Source of the DNA: Trametopsis cervina
Taxonomy: Eukaryota > Basidiomycota > Agaricomycetes > Polyporales > Irpicaceae
NCBI GenBank assembly: GCA_022385755.1
Contig: MU278366.1
Span: 186,001-250,000, forward strand
DNA length: 64,000 nucleotides
Direction of reading: 5' to 3'
Under the pieces are notes generated by a model. It worked only from the letters and a program-made list of their open reading frames with translations, was not told the origin of the DNA and made no database searches. Of this stretch, positions 1 to 10,614 are shown in pieces; the stretch's first letter is position 1, and each line of letters begins with the position of its first letter. The translations under genes and the position numbers were made by a program.

Positions 1-813
1 CCTGGATGAGCACAGTCTTGCCGACACCAGCACCACCGAAGAGACCGATCTTACCACCACGGGCGTAAGGGGCGAGGAGATCGACGACCTTGATACCGGT
101 CTCGAGAACCTCAGCGGTGGTCGACTGCTCAACGAACGGAGGGGGCTCGTTGTGGATGGGCAGGACCTTGTCGCCCTTAATGGGACCACGCTCGTCAATG
201 GGTTCACCAATGACGTTCATGATACGACCGAGTGTGCCCTTGCCGACGGGGACCTGGATAGGAGCACCGGTGTCGATGACCTTCTGTCCACGAACGAGAC
301 CCTCGGTACCGTCCATTGCAATTGTACGGACGGAGTTTTCACCAAGGTGAGCAGCAACCTCGAGGACGAGACGCCCGCCATGGAAGTCCTGAACCTCGAG
401 GGCGTTGAGAATCGGCGGGAGGTTCTCGCTGTCGAACTGCACATCGACGACGGCACCAATGACGGTTTTGACCTGACCGGTAGCGTTCTTAGCCTCCGTC
501 GCGTAGGTGCGGACTTTACGGACGAACACGGAAACGTGGACGACGACAAACATACGTGAATATGGTTGCGCACACAAGGAAGAAAAAGAACGGAAAGTTA
601 GTTCCATGCAATGCTATATGAAACACGGTAAGACGCACCAGACTGCGTGCCAGCACGAGCGGGGCGTGCTTGAGCTTGCGACGAAGATGAAGGAGCGGAG
701 GTTGCACGCGAAAGAATGGGAGCGGCGGCCGCGGTAGAGAAGAACGCGTTAGTCTTACGTGCGCTGTTCAGCGCCCTGCGCGAGAGACGGTGTACGCCGC
801 GTTGTGTGAGCAT
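1..813 (-). CDS. ATP2: ATP synthase F1 beta subunit, mitochondrial (N-terminal part, runs off window)
   Basis: Catalytic beta subunit of the mitochondrial F1Fo ATP synthase. Coding exons seen are 813-639 and 513-1, joined over a 125 nt GT-AG intron (phase 1). The first exon encodes an Arg/Ser/Ala-rich mitochondrial presequence (start [20 protein letters not shown]). The second reads [20 protein letters not shown], the start of the mature beta barrel, and then the Walker A segment GGAGVGKTV right at the window edge. About 229 residues are visible; the rest of the nucleotide-binding domain, the catalytic Glu region and the C-terminal domain lie outside. The ATG at 813 is the first that gives a presequence in frame. 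It is divergent to ADE4. Family identity is certain from the conserved core. Confidence 0.97.
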
Positions 814-1503
814 GGTGGACGACGTCGACGACGATGAAGTTGGTGAGAGGACTGGCGCAGACTGCCAGCTTGCCCCGTATAAAGTTCATTTTCACTCTCC
901 GACGCCGGCTTCATCCGACCGAATGACCGAATATCTTGGGGTCTCTCGGCAACCCGTTCTAACATCATTCTTGGTACAGCAACCTCGGACAACACGGTGA
1001 AGAACATATTTATTCCTTTCACCAGGTATTTCTATCGCACAGGCAAAAATCGCATCTCCAAGCTGAGGATGTGAGCCTTCATGACCCCGGAGGTAAGTTG
1101 CTCCAATGTTTAGATATCGGCGGCGCCCAAATATTGCATGACCGCCCGTTTGGCAATTGGGTTGCGCTTTTACGTGTGCTCTACGCCTTAGCAATGGTTT
1201 TTTTTTTCTTCTGTCATTCTGTGTTTGCCGTAAGCTACTACGCTATCCTGTACTACCACCATCCCGGTGAGCAGACAGTGACTGAAAGACCACGACAGCG
1301 ACCGAGGAAAATACACGGACCAGGACCTACGACACCTTAAAGCTACATCAACAGGGCTAAGCGGGCCGGATTTCCCTCATCTCTCAAAAATTATCGCGGG
1401 TGAGTGAAGCAGATAAATGTCTTCCGTCACTTACTTCCATCTTCACCAGGATAACGCACGCCACCGGAGGTCCATCCGTCGTCAAGACGCATCCAGCTAA
1501 GAC
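814..1503. promoter_or_regulatory. Divergent intergenic region ATP2 / ADE4
   Basis: This stretch of about 690 bases separates two divergent genes and must hold both promoters and 5' UTRs. A T-rich tract (about 1199-1220) is visible. The last bases are the 5' UTR of ADE4, ending just before the A of its split start codon at 1504. Short open frames here have no recognisable protein signature. No RNA gene was recognised. Confidence 0.5.
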
Positions 1504-3571
1504 AGTGAGTGCAATGTTTGGCCTTATGGTAGCCCTCCAATCTAATGAGAACAGTGTGTGGTATCTTAGGTATACTCTCGCATGATCCGTCGGTGGACGT
1601 CTCGCACGAAATATGCGAAGGGCTGTCCTTGCTTCAGCATAGAGGACAAGATGCCTGTGGGATCGTGACCTGTGGACCCAAAGGCCGATTTTACCAGTGC
1701 AAAGCCAATGGCATGGTTAGAGACGTCTTCAATACGAGCTCGTTATCGGGGCTCATCGGTGGAATGGGAATCGGGCACGGTACGTATCTCAATCCTGACA
1801 TGAATTCTGGAGCTGAGTTTGTGTGCTTTGTTCATCAGTGCGCTACCCAACGGCTGGAAGCTCGAACCACGCCGAAGCACAGCCGTTCTACGTTAACTCG
1901 CCCTACGGTATCGTCTTCGCTCATGTGCGTACCGAACGACCAAAGAAACGATAAACCTAGCTCACCATTGGCACAGAACGGTAACTTGATCAACACGGCG
2001 GATCTACTCCAGTTTATGGACCAAACCGCTCATCGTCACATCAACACCTCCTCGGACTCGGAGCTCCTCCTGAACATATTCGCGGACAACCTGCAGAAAA
2101 CAGGGAAATTCCGTATCAATGAAGAGGATATCTTTACCGCTATCAGATCCCTCATGGAGCAATGCAAGGGTGCTTATGCTGTCGTCGCTATGCTGGCCGG
2201 CTTTGGTATCATGGCATTCCGCGATCCTCATGGGATTCGCCCCCTGGGGATGGCAACTCGCAAGTCACTCAGCGGAGATGGTCGAGACTACCTCTTTTCA
2301 AGTGAGAGCGTAGTTGCAGATGCTAGCGGGTTTTCGGGATGGGAAGACGTCAAGCCAGGTCCGTTCTCTCGCTTGAGGCTACTGATTTGATTCACTTACA
2401 TGGACTCTAGGTGAAGCCGTGATCATAACGCGGTCTGGTGTTTCCCGTCGGATATGTGCTACTGGCGCGCAGTTCGCTCCCGACATCTTTGAATATGTGT
2501 ATTTTGCGCGTCCAGACTCAGTCCTCGATGGTGTAAGCGTGTACCGCAGCCGTATGGCCATGGGTGACGCATTGGCCGACGAAGTGAAACGTGTTTTAGA
2601 CGAGGAGAAGCTATCCGTTGACGTTGTCATTCCTGTGAGTGGTTCCAAACATCAACCTCCATCCGGTATTAAACCCACTTGCACAGGTACCGGACACTTC
2701 TCGAGTAGCAGCGCTCAACTTGGCCCAGAAGCTCAACTTACCCTACCGCGAGGGATTTATAAAGAACCGCTACGTTGGTAGAACGTTCATTATGCCCGGC
2801 CAACAGATGAGGTGGGTTTATCCCGATGACAGTGTCACACAACTCTTATACTGAACTATATCAGGAAGAAGAATGTCCGCAAGAAGTTGAACGCAATGGC
2901 TCTCGAATTTGCCGACAAAAACGTTCTCCTTGTCGATGGTAAGCTTGATTATTCCCCTTAACCGCAAACGCATCGGGATTAACGACATAACTCCAGACTC
3001 CATCGTGCGAGGCACCACATCCAAGGAAATTATCCAAATGGCGAAAGATGTTGGCGCGAAGAAAGTCATTGTCGCGAGCTGTGCGCCGCCCATAAGGTAT
3101 GTTTTTGCCAAAACCTTGAGCTTCACACGTTCATACTGCTTCGGTAGATATTCTAACGTTTACGGGATCGACATGCCTTCTCGCGTTGAGCTTGTCGCTC
3201 ATGGACGCGAGACGAAAGATATTGCGGAGGCCATCGGCGCAGATCTCGTAATCTTCCAGACCCTACCGGACCTCATATCCTCCGTGCGGCAATTCAACCC
3301 GTCTATTACGACGTTTGATTGCTCTGTCTTCACGGGCGAATACGTGACAGGAGGAGTGGACGAGCAATATTTATCCAATTTAGAAAGCTTGCGCGCCGAC
3401 AACGTCAAAGACAAGGTCATTACAGGCGGTCTGGGTCCCATCGAAGGCAAAGGCGGCGGAGGCGTAATGACCAACGGTACTAATGAGTCTGCTCACGATG
3501 GACCTGAGGCAGTCGCGAGCGAATCGATTAGTGATACGATAGGGCTACATAATAGTTGGAAGAAGTCGTAA
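1504..3571 (+). CDS. ADE4: Amidophosphoribosyltransferase (glutamine PRPP amidotransferase)
   Basis: First committed step of de novo purine synthesis: glutamine plus PRPP to phosphoribosylamine, in the cytosol. Coding exons: 1504 (A only), 1555-1779, 1839-1924, 1977-2358, 2411-2634, 2687-2811, 2865-2938, 2997-3096, 3148-3571; total 1641 nt, 546 aa. The first intron (1505-1554, GTGAGT...ACAG, branch CTAAT) splits the start codon, so the protein begins MCGILG with the N-terminal nucleophile Cys2 of class II (Ntn) amidotransferases. The glutaminase part shows [19 protein letters not shown]. The phosphoribosyltransferase part has the PRPP loop [14 protein letters not shown] around residues 368-381. 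An in-intron ATG at 1545 would give MRTVCGILG if the intron were retained. Length and motifs match the eukaryotic family; the last 60 residues are Gly/Asn/Ser-rich and probably disordered. Confidence 0.96.
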
Positions 3572-3772
3572 AGGGCTAGGTATATTTGTACGACGTAAAT
3601 TGTTGTATTTTAGAGATAATGGTAAATGGGCGATATGCATTTAGTTTCGGAACCCCGTGGATCATCCTTCGTACCGTATGCTTGAGGCGCCATATGAACG
3701 TTCGTGACCAGCCGTTTGGTTTCTCTCCAACGCTATCGCTTGTACGTCGCTCGGGCTGAACCTCAGAGTGTT

Positions 3773-4406
3773 ATGGGTGAGTGTTCAGAAGACTATTGCT
3801 TCCGTTACTCATAGCTGTCAAACAGGACGCTCACTGTGGCTCGTACCACCCACGGATGTGGCGGATAGGCTACGTACCATCATGGACATGAAGACATCCA
3901 CCTTCACATCCCCCTCATCGTTTCCCCGATTTCACCCTCACGTTACCCTCGCTACTGTGCCCGCCGAATTCAGCGTAGAAGCCCTACGCCAGGCCATACC
4001 CGCTGGACAGCCGATCGTCCCTGTCACGTTCAAAGTCGTCGAGGTTGGCGACAAGTACTTTATGTCAATCTACACGACTGTACATCAGGACGGACTGCTG
4101 GGCGAGTTGCGCACCGCATTGATCAAAACTCTGGGGGAGAGTACAGTTCCCCCGAAGTCGCACGTATCGCTATTCTACATTGACGACTCCGAACCTGAAG
4201 AACGTACGAAGATGTTCGACGATCTGGTGAAGCAGCACAAAATCGTCGATCTGGATGGAGACAAGGTTGCACTCGGCTGCTCATCTGCTCCGGGAGCAGA
4301 TCCTCGAGCAGTTATTAGCAGTTTTGGGGGGAGCGAGATTTGGATTGCGCTGTGCGACGGACCTGTGGAAACTTGGACTGTCGAAGAGAAGATCAAGTTG
4401 TCGTAG
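3773..4406 (+). CDS. CPD1: 2H-family 2',3'-cyclic nucleotide 3'-phosphodiesterase (Cpd1-like)
   Basis: Predicted cyclic phosphodiesterase of the 2H superfamily, which in yeast (Cpd1) opens ADP-ribose 1'',2''-cyclic phosphate, a tRNA-splicing by-product. Exons 3773-3776 and 3826-4406, 194 aa. The first coding exon is only ATG G, followed by a 49 nt intron (GTGAGT...ACAG). The two diagnostic HxT/S motifs are at residues 40-42 (FHPHVTLATV) and 114-116 (KSHVSLFYI), about 74 residues apart as expected. No signal peptide or membrane segment. The start is chosen because it puts the conserved MGRSLWLVPP at the N-terminus. Substrate is inferred from the family only. Confidence 0.88.
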
Positions 4407-4676
4407 AGTAGGGAGTGTTTCACGACTCCTACACACTCTTGATACAGCTACTAAATATTCTAAGTCAAATGGGCCTGTTGTGTTTGACAAGCTGGTCAGG
4501 GTACGACGACGATGACAATGGACTTGAGCAGCAGTCCAGACATCGATGATCGCGTTTTCTATCACGTGTCCGCGTGCGATGATTGCTGGGAGTCTCGCGT
4601 CTGGACATGTCCTCTACTTTCATCTTGCCCATATAACTATAGCGAAGGTCGTATCCCCATCGTCCCACAAACTACT

Positions 4677-5747
4677 ATGATTGCTGCAGACTGTCTGGTT
4701 TGCACAGATCCTCTAGGCGGCGAACGGATCCCCGTCGCGATGCCTTGTGGCCACCTCTATTGTCTCGACTGCGCCACATTCTGGTTCAACCAAGGGGAGA
4801 ACCAGAAATGCTTCTGCGGACGCACGTTTACTGGCGAGCAGATTATTCGACTGTGGACATCGGGCGATAGCAATGGTGCAGGCTCGAGCTCTGTGGGACC
4901 CTCACCAACCCAAGACCAACGAGGCCGGGCCGCACTGGAGGCAGCTAATGCCGCGCTTTCTGAAGTCAGTGGTACGGCAGAAGGTAGCGACGCAGCACTC
5001 TTAGTGGCACTGGATAAGTAAGCTACCTGGCTTTGCTGCTGTAGTCTTTAAGTATTAACTGATGCGAAGGATCCACCTTTTCGTAGGGGAAGCTGTAAAG
5101 AATTCCGATGCAGCTGGAATAAGAGTGAGCAACACTACATAGCAATGCACAATTCTATACTCATTTTGTACATAGAATATACTGAGGGACCTCAGATCTG
5201 TGCTTGTTGAAATTAGAGCAGTGAGTAATACCCCCCTATTTCTTCTATCTCGGAATCTTATGCACCTGGCCAGGCTTTGGCGGGTAGGGATGAACGACAA
5301 CAAGAAGAGTCTTCAACGGAGGTCCTTGACCTTAGGCGTGCACTCAATCAAGCTAGTCGCCGCATCGATGACTTACAAATCCGCGAAGAATTTCACAATG
5401 TCCATGCCTCACAGCTCACTCGCATAAAAGATGACCTTAAGAGCGGCCTCGAAGCGATGAAAACCGACCTCGAGGCTGCGAGGAATCGCTTGGCACATGT
5501 CCGTTCCGAAAGGGAGAGATTGAAGGATGCTTTGGAACTTGCCAATGCAGAAAAGGACAAGCTCATGAAGAGCGAAGTCAAGTACAAGAAGAAAGTAAGC
5601 GCTGCAGTACTTGTATCTGTGTGATCATTCCAGCTGATGGTCTGTGCGTGATAGTATTACGCACTGAAGCAAGAACAAGACCGAATCAAGAAGAGGGTAC
5701 GGAGAGATGGTCTCGGTGATGAAGAGTCACTTATCGTACTACACTAA
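4677..5747 (+). CDS. RING-finger protein with C-terminal coiled coil
   Basis: Putative E3 ubiquitin ligase of unknown target. Exons 4677-5017, 5070-5124, 5176-5220, 5274-5594, 5655-5747; 284 aa. A RING-like motif starts near residue 4: CLVC, then CGHLYCLDC and a degenerate last pair CFCGR, so the second zinc site may be atypical. Residues from about 130 on form a long charged coiled coil rich in E, K, R and heptad L (ERLKDALELANAEKDKL). It ends YYALKQEQDRIKK...LIVLH. An in-frame ATG at 4512 would add 55 residues without known domain; I prefer 4677 because a TATA-like CATATAACTATA lies just upstream and the RING then sits at the N-terminus. Same strand as the CPD1-like gene, 270 bases downstream. 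Function beyond RING is not known to me. Confidence 0.82.
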
Positions 5748-6087
5748 ACATGGGACTCAAGACAAACTAAGCCTATGGTAGTCCGAATACTCATTGCAGG
5801 CCTTCAGTAAAGTTTATCGCTTCGATTTACAATGGTATTTATGGCTTCAGGATTTGTGGCTCACTGCCGATGTTTAGCAGGGCCTGTGCACGCACTCGGA
5901 TACGCATTTCATTGTATTGCATTGGGTCCAGCCATTTGGCAGGGACAACATTTGATCAACAAGCGAGCGCACAAGTATTAAATAACGAAGTGGCAGCAAA
6001 ATGACAGTCGGAAAGCCTGTGGACAACGATGACGACCCGTGATTACCACCGAACAAGCATACAGTCGAAAGACTCGAGGCTGTCGCC
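5748..6087. other. Convergent intergenic region
   Basis: Tail-to-tail gap between the RING/coiled-coil gene (plus) and the KH gene (minus). It should contain both 3' UTRs and polyadenylation signals. No coding signature or RNA gene recognised. Confidence 0.5.
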
Positions 6088-7474
6088 TCAGTTAGACGAA
6101 GAACGAAGCTGCTTCTGTTTTTCCTGCTCCAAACGCTGCGACGCATGTGTGAATACATGGTCGAATCGGAAAGGTGCAACTTACATGATAAAGCAGCTGC
6201 ACTGCCATCTGGATGTTAGCCGGTTGGCCCGTGATCACGACCAGTCTTTCGCCTTCGCCGCCAGCAGGAAGAGGTGCCCCGTTCATCCCAGAGCCCACTG
6301 CACCAGGCTCCATGATCTTGATCTGGCTTGCGCTCATATGGCGAATCTCATTGATCTTCGCACCCCCTTTTCCAATGATACACCCAACGAGATCATTCGG
6401 AATGTAGATCTGCTGGGTTTGAAGCTGCTGTGGAGGGTTGCTGCTTCCTCCGTACTGCTGTGACTGTGAGGACGAGTACCCTGGGACGTATGAAGAGCCT
6501 TGATAAGGTGTCCTCCGCGAGACACTTGATGGTCGATACGATGAGTTACTTGAGGAAGGCATACGCTCGTTAGCCTCAATGAGGATATTACCAATATAAT
6601 AGGTCGCGATGTGGATGGCGTCAGCCACACCAGAGACGCTCAACACACGCTGGTGGTGAACATAAGAGCGTCAGAAGAGCGTTCGGAAACGGTGGGGCAC
6701 CGGTGTATACCTCAGTCGATCCTGGCAGCATGCCCTCGCTGGCATTGAGACGTGCCCCGCTCGCGTCCTGTATTTCCTTGATTTTGGTACCTCCCTTGCC
6801 AATGACCGAACCCATCCGTGAGTTCGGAATCATAAACTTGATAGTGACAGCCCTGCTGCCTGGTACAGAGGGTTTGTCGAAGGGCTCGTCATTTATTCTA
6901 CGTACGATGAGCCCAAACGCCTGCCGATAGTGAACCCCATGAGAAGCGTGTGAGATTTGCGAATTAATAGGCAGACCTTTGAGACTGCATCCAGAGGTCC
7001 GCTAACGTTCAAGATACGCTCAGGATTGCCTGGGATGCTCTCCGATACCATAACACGTGCACCGCTCTTCTCACGGATCTCGTTAACATGCGAGCCACCT
7101 TTGCCGATGATGATGGATGCATCTTGGGTGACGATGAGGCAGCGCATATGTATGCTGGCGGCGGGAGCTGACGAGGACGAGGCAGAGTTACTCGGTGCTG
7201 CGGAGGTTGTAGCGGACGCATTTTCGACTGCTCCTTCACCTGTCGTTGGCTCTGGCTTTGCAGCCTTCTCCGAATGAGAGGGAGAAGGTGTCGAAGCGGC
7301 GGTGTCATCAACGGAGGAGCGAACATCCATGCCTACGGCAGCGGGCAACGAGGGATGAGTGTGTCTTGGTGGTGCGTCATGCGAAGCAGAGCCCGTATTC
7401 GCTCTCTTGTGTTTTGGCTGGTCGGCGTCTGAGGGAGAACGAGACCGCTTGCGTGTGGTGTCGACTTCTGGCAT
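6088..7474 (-). CDS. Triple KH-domain RNA-binding protein (PCBP/Rnc1/Hek2-like)
   Basis: Predicted single-stranded RNA-binding regulator of mRNA stability or translation. Exons (5' to 3') 7474-6977, 6920-6711, 6649-6185, 6114-6088; 399 aa. Three KH domains each show the GxxG loop: SIIIGKGGSHVNEIR, GSVIGKGGTKIKEIQ, GCIIGKGGAKINEIR. The first 110 residues are Ser/Pro/Ala-rich with a basic, NLS-like TRKRSRSPSDADQPKHKRA. A Ser/Tyr/Gln-rich linker separates KH2 and KH3. The last exon encodes only KQLRSSSN. Start: the ATG at 7474 gives MPEVDTTRKRSRS; an upstream in-frame codon at 7492 is GTG and was not used. Organisation (two KH close together, third after a linker) is that of PCBP/hnRNP K-type proteins. 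Which paralogue it is cannot be settled here. Confidence 0.93.
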
Positions 7475-8174
7475 GTTTTCGAAGTGAATCACAGATTTTG
7501 GAAGTGCCTGTTAGCAATGTTCACGGGAAGGAGGGATTTGGGGACGGTTTGTGGGCAATATGTGTGGAGGATTCTGGATGGGAGGCAGGGCGGATGGTGA
7601 GGAATGGGGGATGCGAAAGATGTGGATGATGGACCGTGCCCTCATTACTGCCACTTACCTGGACCTCTATTGGCGCAAATCTGAGACGTCAAGACGAACA
7701 ACAAGCTGCACTACCCAAGCGATGGAGGTCGTTGCAGCGGTCGTTGCAGTTCAAGTCGTCAACGACAGCGACTCTGTCACCCGTGCGCCAAGACCGTCAG
7801 CGTCTCTTGTCGGCGAATTCCGCAGGCGATGAATGAGATGAATCGCATCGCACTCGAGTTATTGTGCTCGCGGGCATAGCCTGCCTGTTCAGATGATAGA
7901 TGGTTTGTAGAAATCTGATTAGTGTACATAGTAGTATGGGAAAATATTGTGGTCACAGCCGAATAATACAGCAGGGGTGGATGAAGGACGAAAGTGCGCT
8001 AGCGCGGATAGAATGTAGGAATTGTGCAACAAACAAGCCTCAATGATGGGGAACGAATGCGAAGCTTGAGACAGAGCGAGAGAATATGCTACAGTGGCAT
8101 AGAGCGGCGTGAGATGGGACATCAGAACGATCGTGGTTGAACCTTGCGCGCATGACACCAGGGAAGGATATACC
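7475..8174. promoter_or_regulatory. Intergenic region upstream of the KH gene, downstream of the arrestin-like gene
   Basis: About 700 bases between two minus-strand genes. It holds the 5' region of the KH gene (7475 onward) and the 3' flank of the arrestin-like gene. Open frames on both strands lack any recognisable signature. No tRNA or repeat noticed apart from a short GTTGCAG direct repeat near 7730-7750. Confidence 0.4.
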
Positions 8175-9791
8175 TTACAGAACCGGCAAGGTGAGATCAG
8201 AGGCGGAGGGACTGGGTGTGTAGAGGGGTAAAGGAATGGAATAGTCTATCTTGCGGTCGCCGTTTGAATGGAATAGCTGGGAGTATGCGGGAAGACTGTT
8301 GGCGTATGGCAAGCTGGACTTAGGATAGTCCACAACACTCTCGCCGGACGCAGACGAACAGCTGCTAAGCGAATGTGCGTGTACTATTGTCGGGAGAGAA
8401 GAGGGAGATGATGGCTGAGAGGGAGGGCTAGCGCATACAAAGCGCATGGGAATACAAATCTGGAAGCGGCTTGTCGCGCGTTCAGGATACTCGCCGTCGG
8501 TAAGACCATACGTGCACGTCACGTCTACGACCATGCGATGAGCGACACCAAAGAACGGTGACTGGCCAGAGGGCCTGAGTAGGCGGCGACGTTTCCACTC
8601 ATCATTACGGTTTTTGCTCGATGGGCGGTGGTGTGCTAGGGGAATACTGGTGTGGAGGGAGAACCAGGGCTCCGCAACGGAGGTGTCTGTGCCTTGACGG
8701 AACGCATATCCATCACCAGCAATCATGTACGTCCCGGACGTTTCTTCTGGCAGAAGGGAGAATGTCCGGGTGACAGTATGGACTAGAGGTTCGGGCGTTG
8801 CGAAACCAATGTCATAGATTGCATGTGCAGGGTGAGGGTCAAGGAGCGGCGCATGCGGCGGCTGCAGCGCCCGTGGAGGAACAGGGTATTGTGATGTGTA
8901 GGCCGCCAGCGGTAATGAACTGAGTATCGGTCAGATATGCTGTTGATATACGGAACATAAACCAACATACCGATACCGTTCACACTGCTCAATGTTGACA
9001 TCGAAAGAGGTGACTCGCAAACGATTACATTCCGTCCCAGACAGGTCATCCGTGCGCAGGCGCATTGAGAATGGTAGTGAGGACTCCTCAGTGCCAACAA
9101 ACTGCGGTACCGAGATTTGCACACGAAGCTTTGACAGAACATCGTTAGGAAATTGCGCTCCGTCCTTAGGATCCGCCTCAGGTGTCACAGCATAGTTTGC
9201 CAATGGCCAAAGTGAGTCCAAGTCCGGGATCGAAGGTGGGCAAAACAGTCGATTCAAATGCATCTCGACAGGACGTGCGCTGACGCTATGGGTGTTGGAT
9301 CGGAATGTAGAGCAGAATGCTGAGAGCCATGACGTCGAGGCACCGTGATCACTGTCCTGTACCACGGCGGATGCGTGCAATGAATATCGAGTCCCGGCCT
9401 CGCTTTGTCCGAAAGACGAAGTTTGTGGGAGCCACCCTGGCACTGTGAGGTTGAAAACTACGTTCCATGTGCAGGGGATAGTCGAGTCGCTTGCGACGTC
9501 GCTAGTGAGTTCTAGTGGCTCCCCTGTAACCAGCTCCTGCTCCAATGAACAAAGACGGAAGGCAGCATAGCCTGTTTCTTCCGTTACAAGTTCTGTCTGG
9601 CCCTCGAAGGTGACTATTAATGACTGCAAAAGAACAGAGACAGCGCGTCTTCTCTCGAAGTAGGACGCGTATAAAGAGGGAACCAGAGATATTTGGACAT
9701 AGCCAGACAAAGAATACGCTGCACTGAGCCCGAGCGTCAGTACGTGAGCTCTGTAGACTACAGGACACTCACTGTCGATCTGGCTCTCCAT
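8175..9791 (-). CDS. Arrestin-like protein with C-terminal LPAYSQL motif
   Basis: Predicted arrestin-fold adaptor; fungal arrestin-related proteins usually recruit HECT ubiquitin ligases to membrane cargo. Exons 9791-9773, 9718-8971, 8919-8175; 503 aa. The N-half has arrestin-like strands (YSLSGYVQISLV at the start; a GWLP...RYSLHASAV segment near residue 115-135). The C-terminal tail reads NSLPAYSQLFHSNGDRKIDY and PLPLYTPS, i.e. PxY-like short motifs typical of this basidiomycete family. The first intron (9772-9719, 54 nt, GTGAGT...GCAG, branch TACTGAC) is open in frame, so retention would insert 18 residues after MESQID. No membrane segment. Arrestin assignment is from pattern similarity and is moderately sure; cargo unknown. 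Confidence 0.75.
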
Positions 9792-10614
9792 ATAAATCTA
9801 AAGATGTTGAGAAGGGAACGATAGAAATAGATACAGACATCCTGAGGGGACTAAGCTGGGCTCGTCGTGCTCAGTATAGTGGAGGGAGGGGTTGCAGCGC
9901 TATCGCATGCAGGGGGCAGAGTTATAAAGGCGGCACGGTGTCATGACATGCGCATGTTCAACAAAGACATAAATGCCCTGATTCACCTATAAGAACTTTT
10001 GACGTGAAGATCAGTGCGCTTGCCGGTAAAGATAATGGCGGACACAGGGTCGGAGCCAGCGTAAGGTGGCTGGAAACCCGGTTAGGTCGCTTTTTGTCCC
10101 TTGTCCATTGTCCGCTTTTGAACGCATCTTTCAAACCTCCCTTTCTGGGCGTTGTCCAACACGAGGCTGGAAAGTGAAGCGAGCATCCCGAGATGGGACA
10201 ATAGAACGCTGTTCCCAGGTTTCGAGAGGGAAGTGGCGCATCCCATCTCCCTAGCCTCGTTCTTATGTCGGCCATACGGCATACGCGGTCATTCTATATC
10301 CTTGGGCCATTGTCTTTCAAGCCACTGTATCAGCGGTCCATTCTTTCAGTGTAGGACAGTAGGATGCAAAAATGAATACGAAGGCACGAACAATCTGGTG
10401 AATGCAGAGTAAGGATGACATTGCAGTGTGATGGAGAAGAGAAAGTCGGGTCCTTCGCGCCCTTGATCACTGCAGATCGTGGCGCATCAGCGCATCAATT
10501 TATCGCGGCACGTGCTTTCGAAAAGTTATGGGCGCTAGTGGTGTCATGGGCAAGGCTGAGGCTTCCTGTGCCCATTCTCCTATACGCACTCGCACAGCCA
10601 ACGTTGTATTCAGC
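9792..10614. promoter_or_regulatory. Divergent intergenic region arrestin-like / BRX1
   Basis: About 820 bases between divergent genes, so both promoters lie here. Overlapping short open frames on both strands around 9958-10412 have no family signature and I take them as non-coding. No RNA gene recognised. Confidence 0.4.

Noticed and set aside
892..1194. 100-codon minus-strand frame in the ATP2/ADE4 promoter
   Set aside because: No family signature, and it overlaps a region that must hold both 5' UTRs and promoters.
10528..10614. N-terminal extension of BRX1 from an upstream in-frame start
   Set aside because: The extra residues are not part of the conserved protein; the ATG at 10615 gives the usual BRX1 length.
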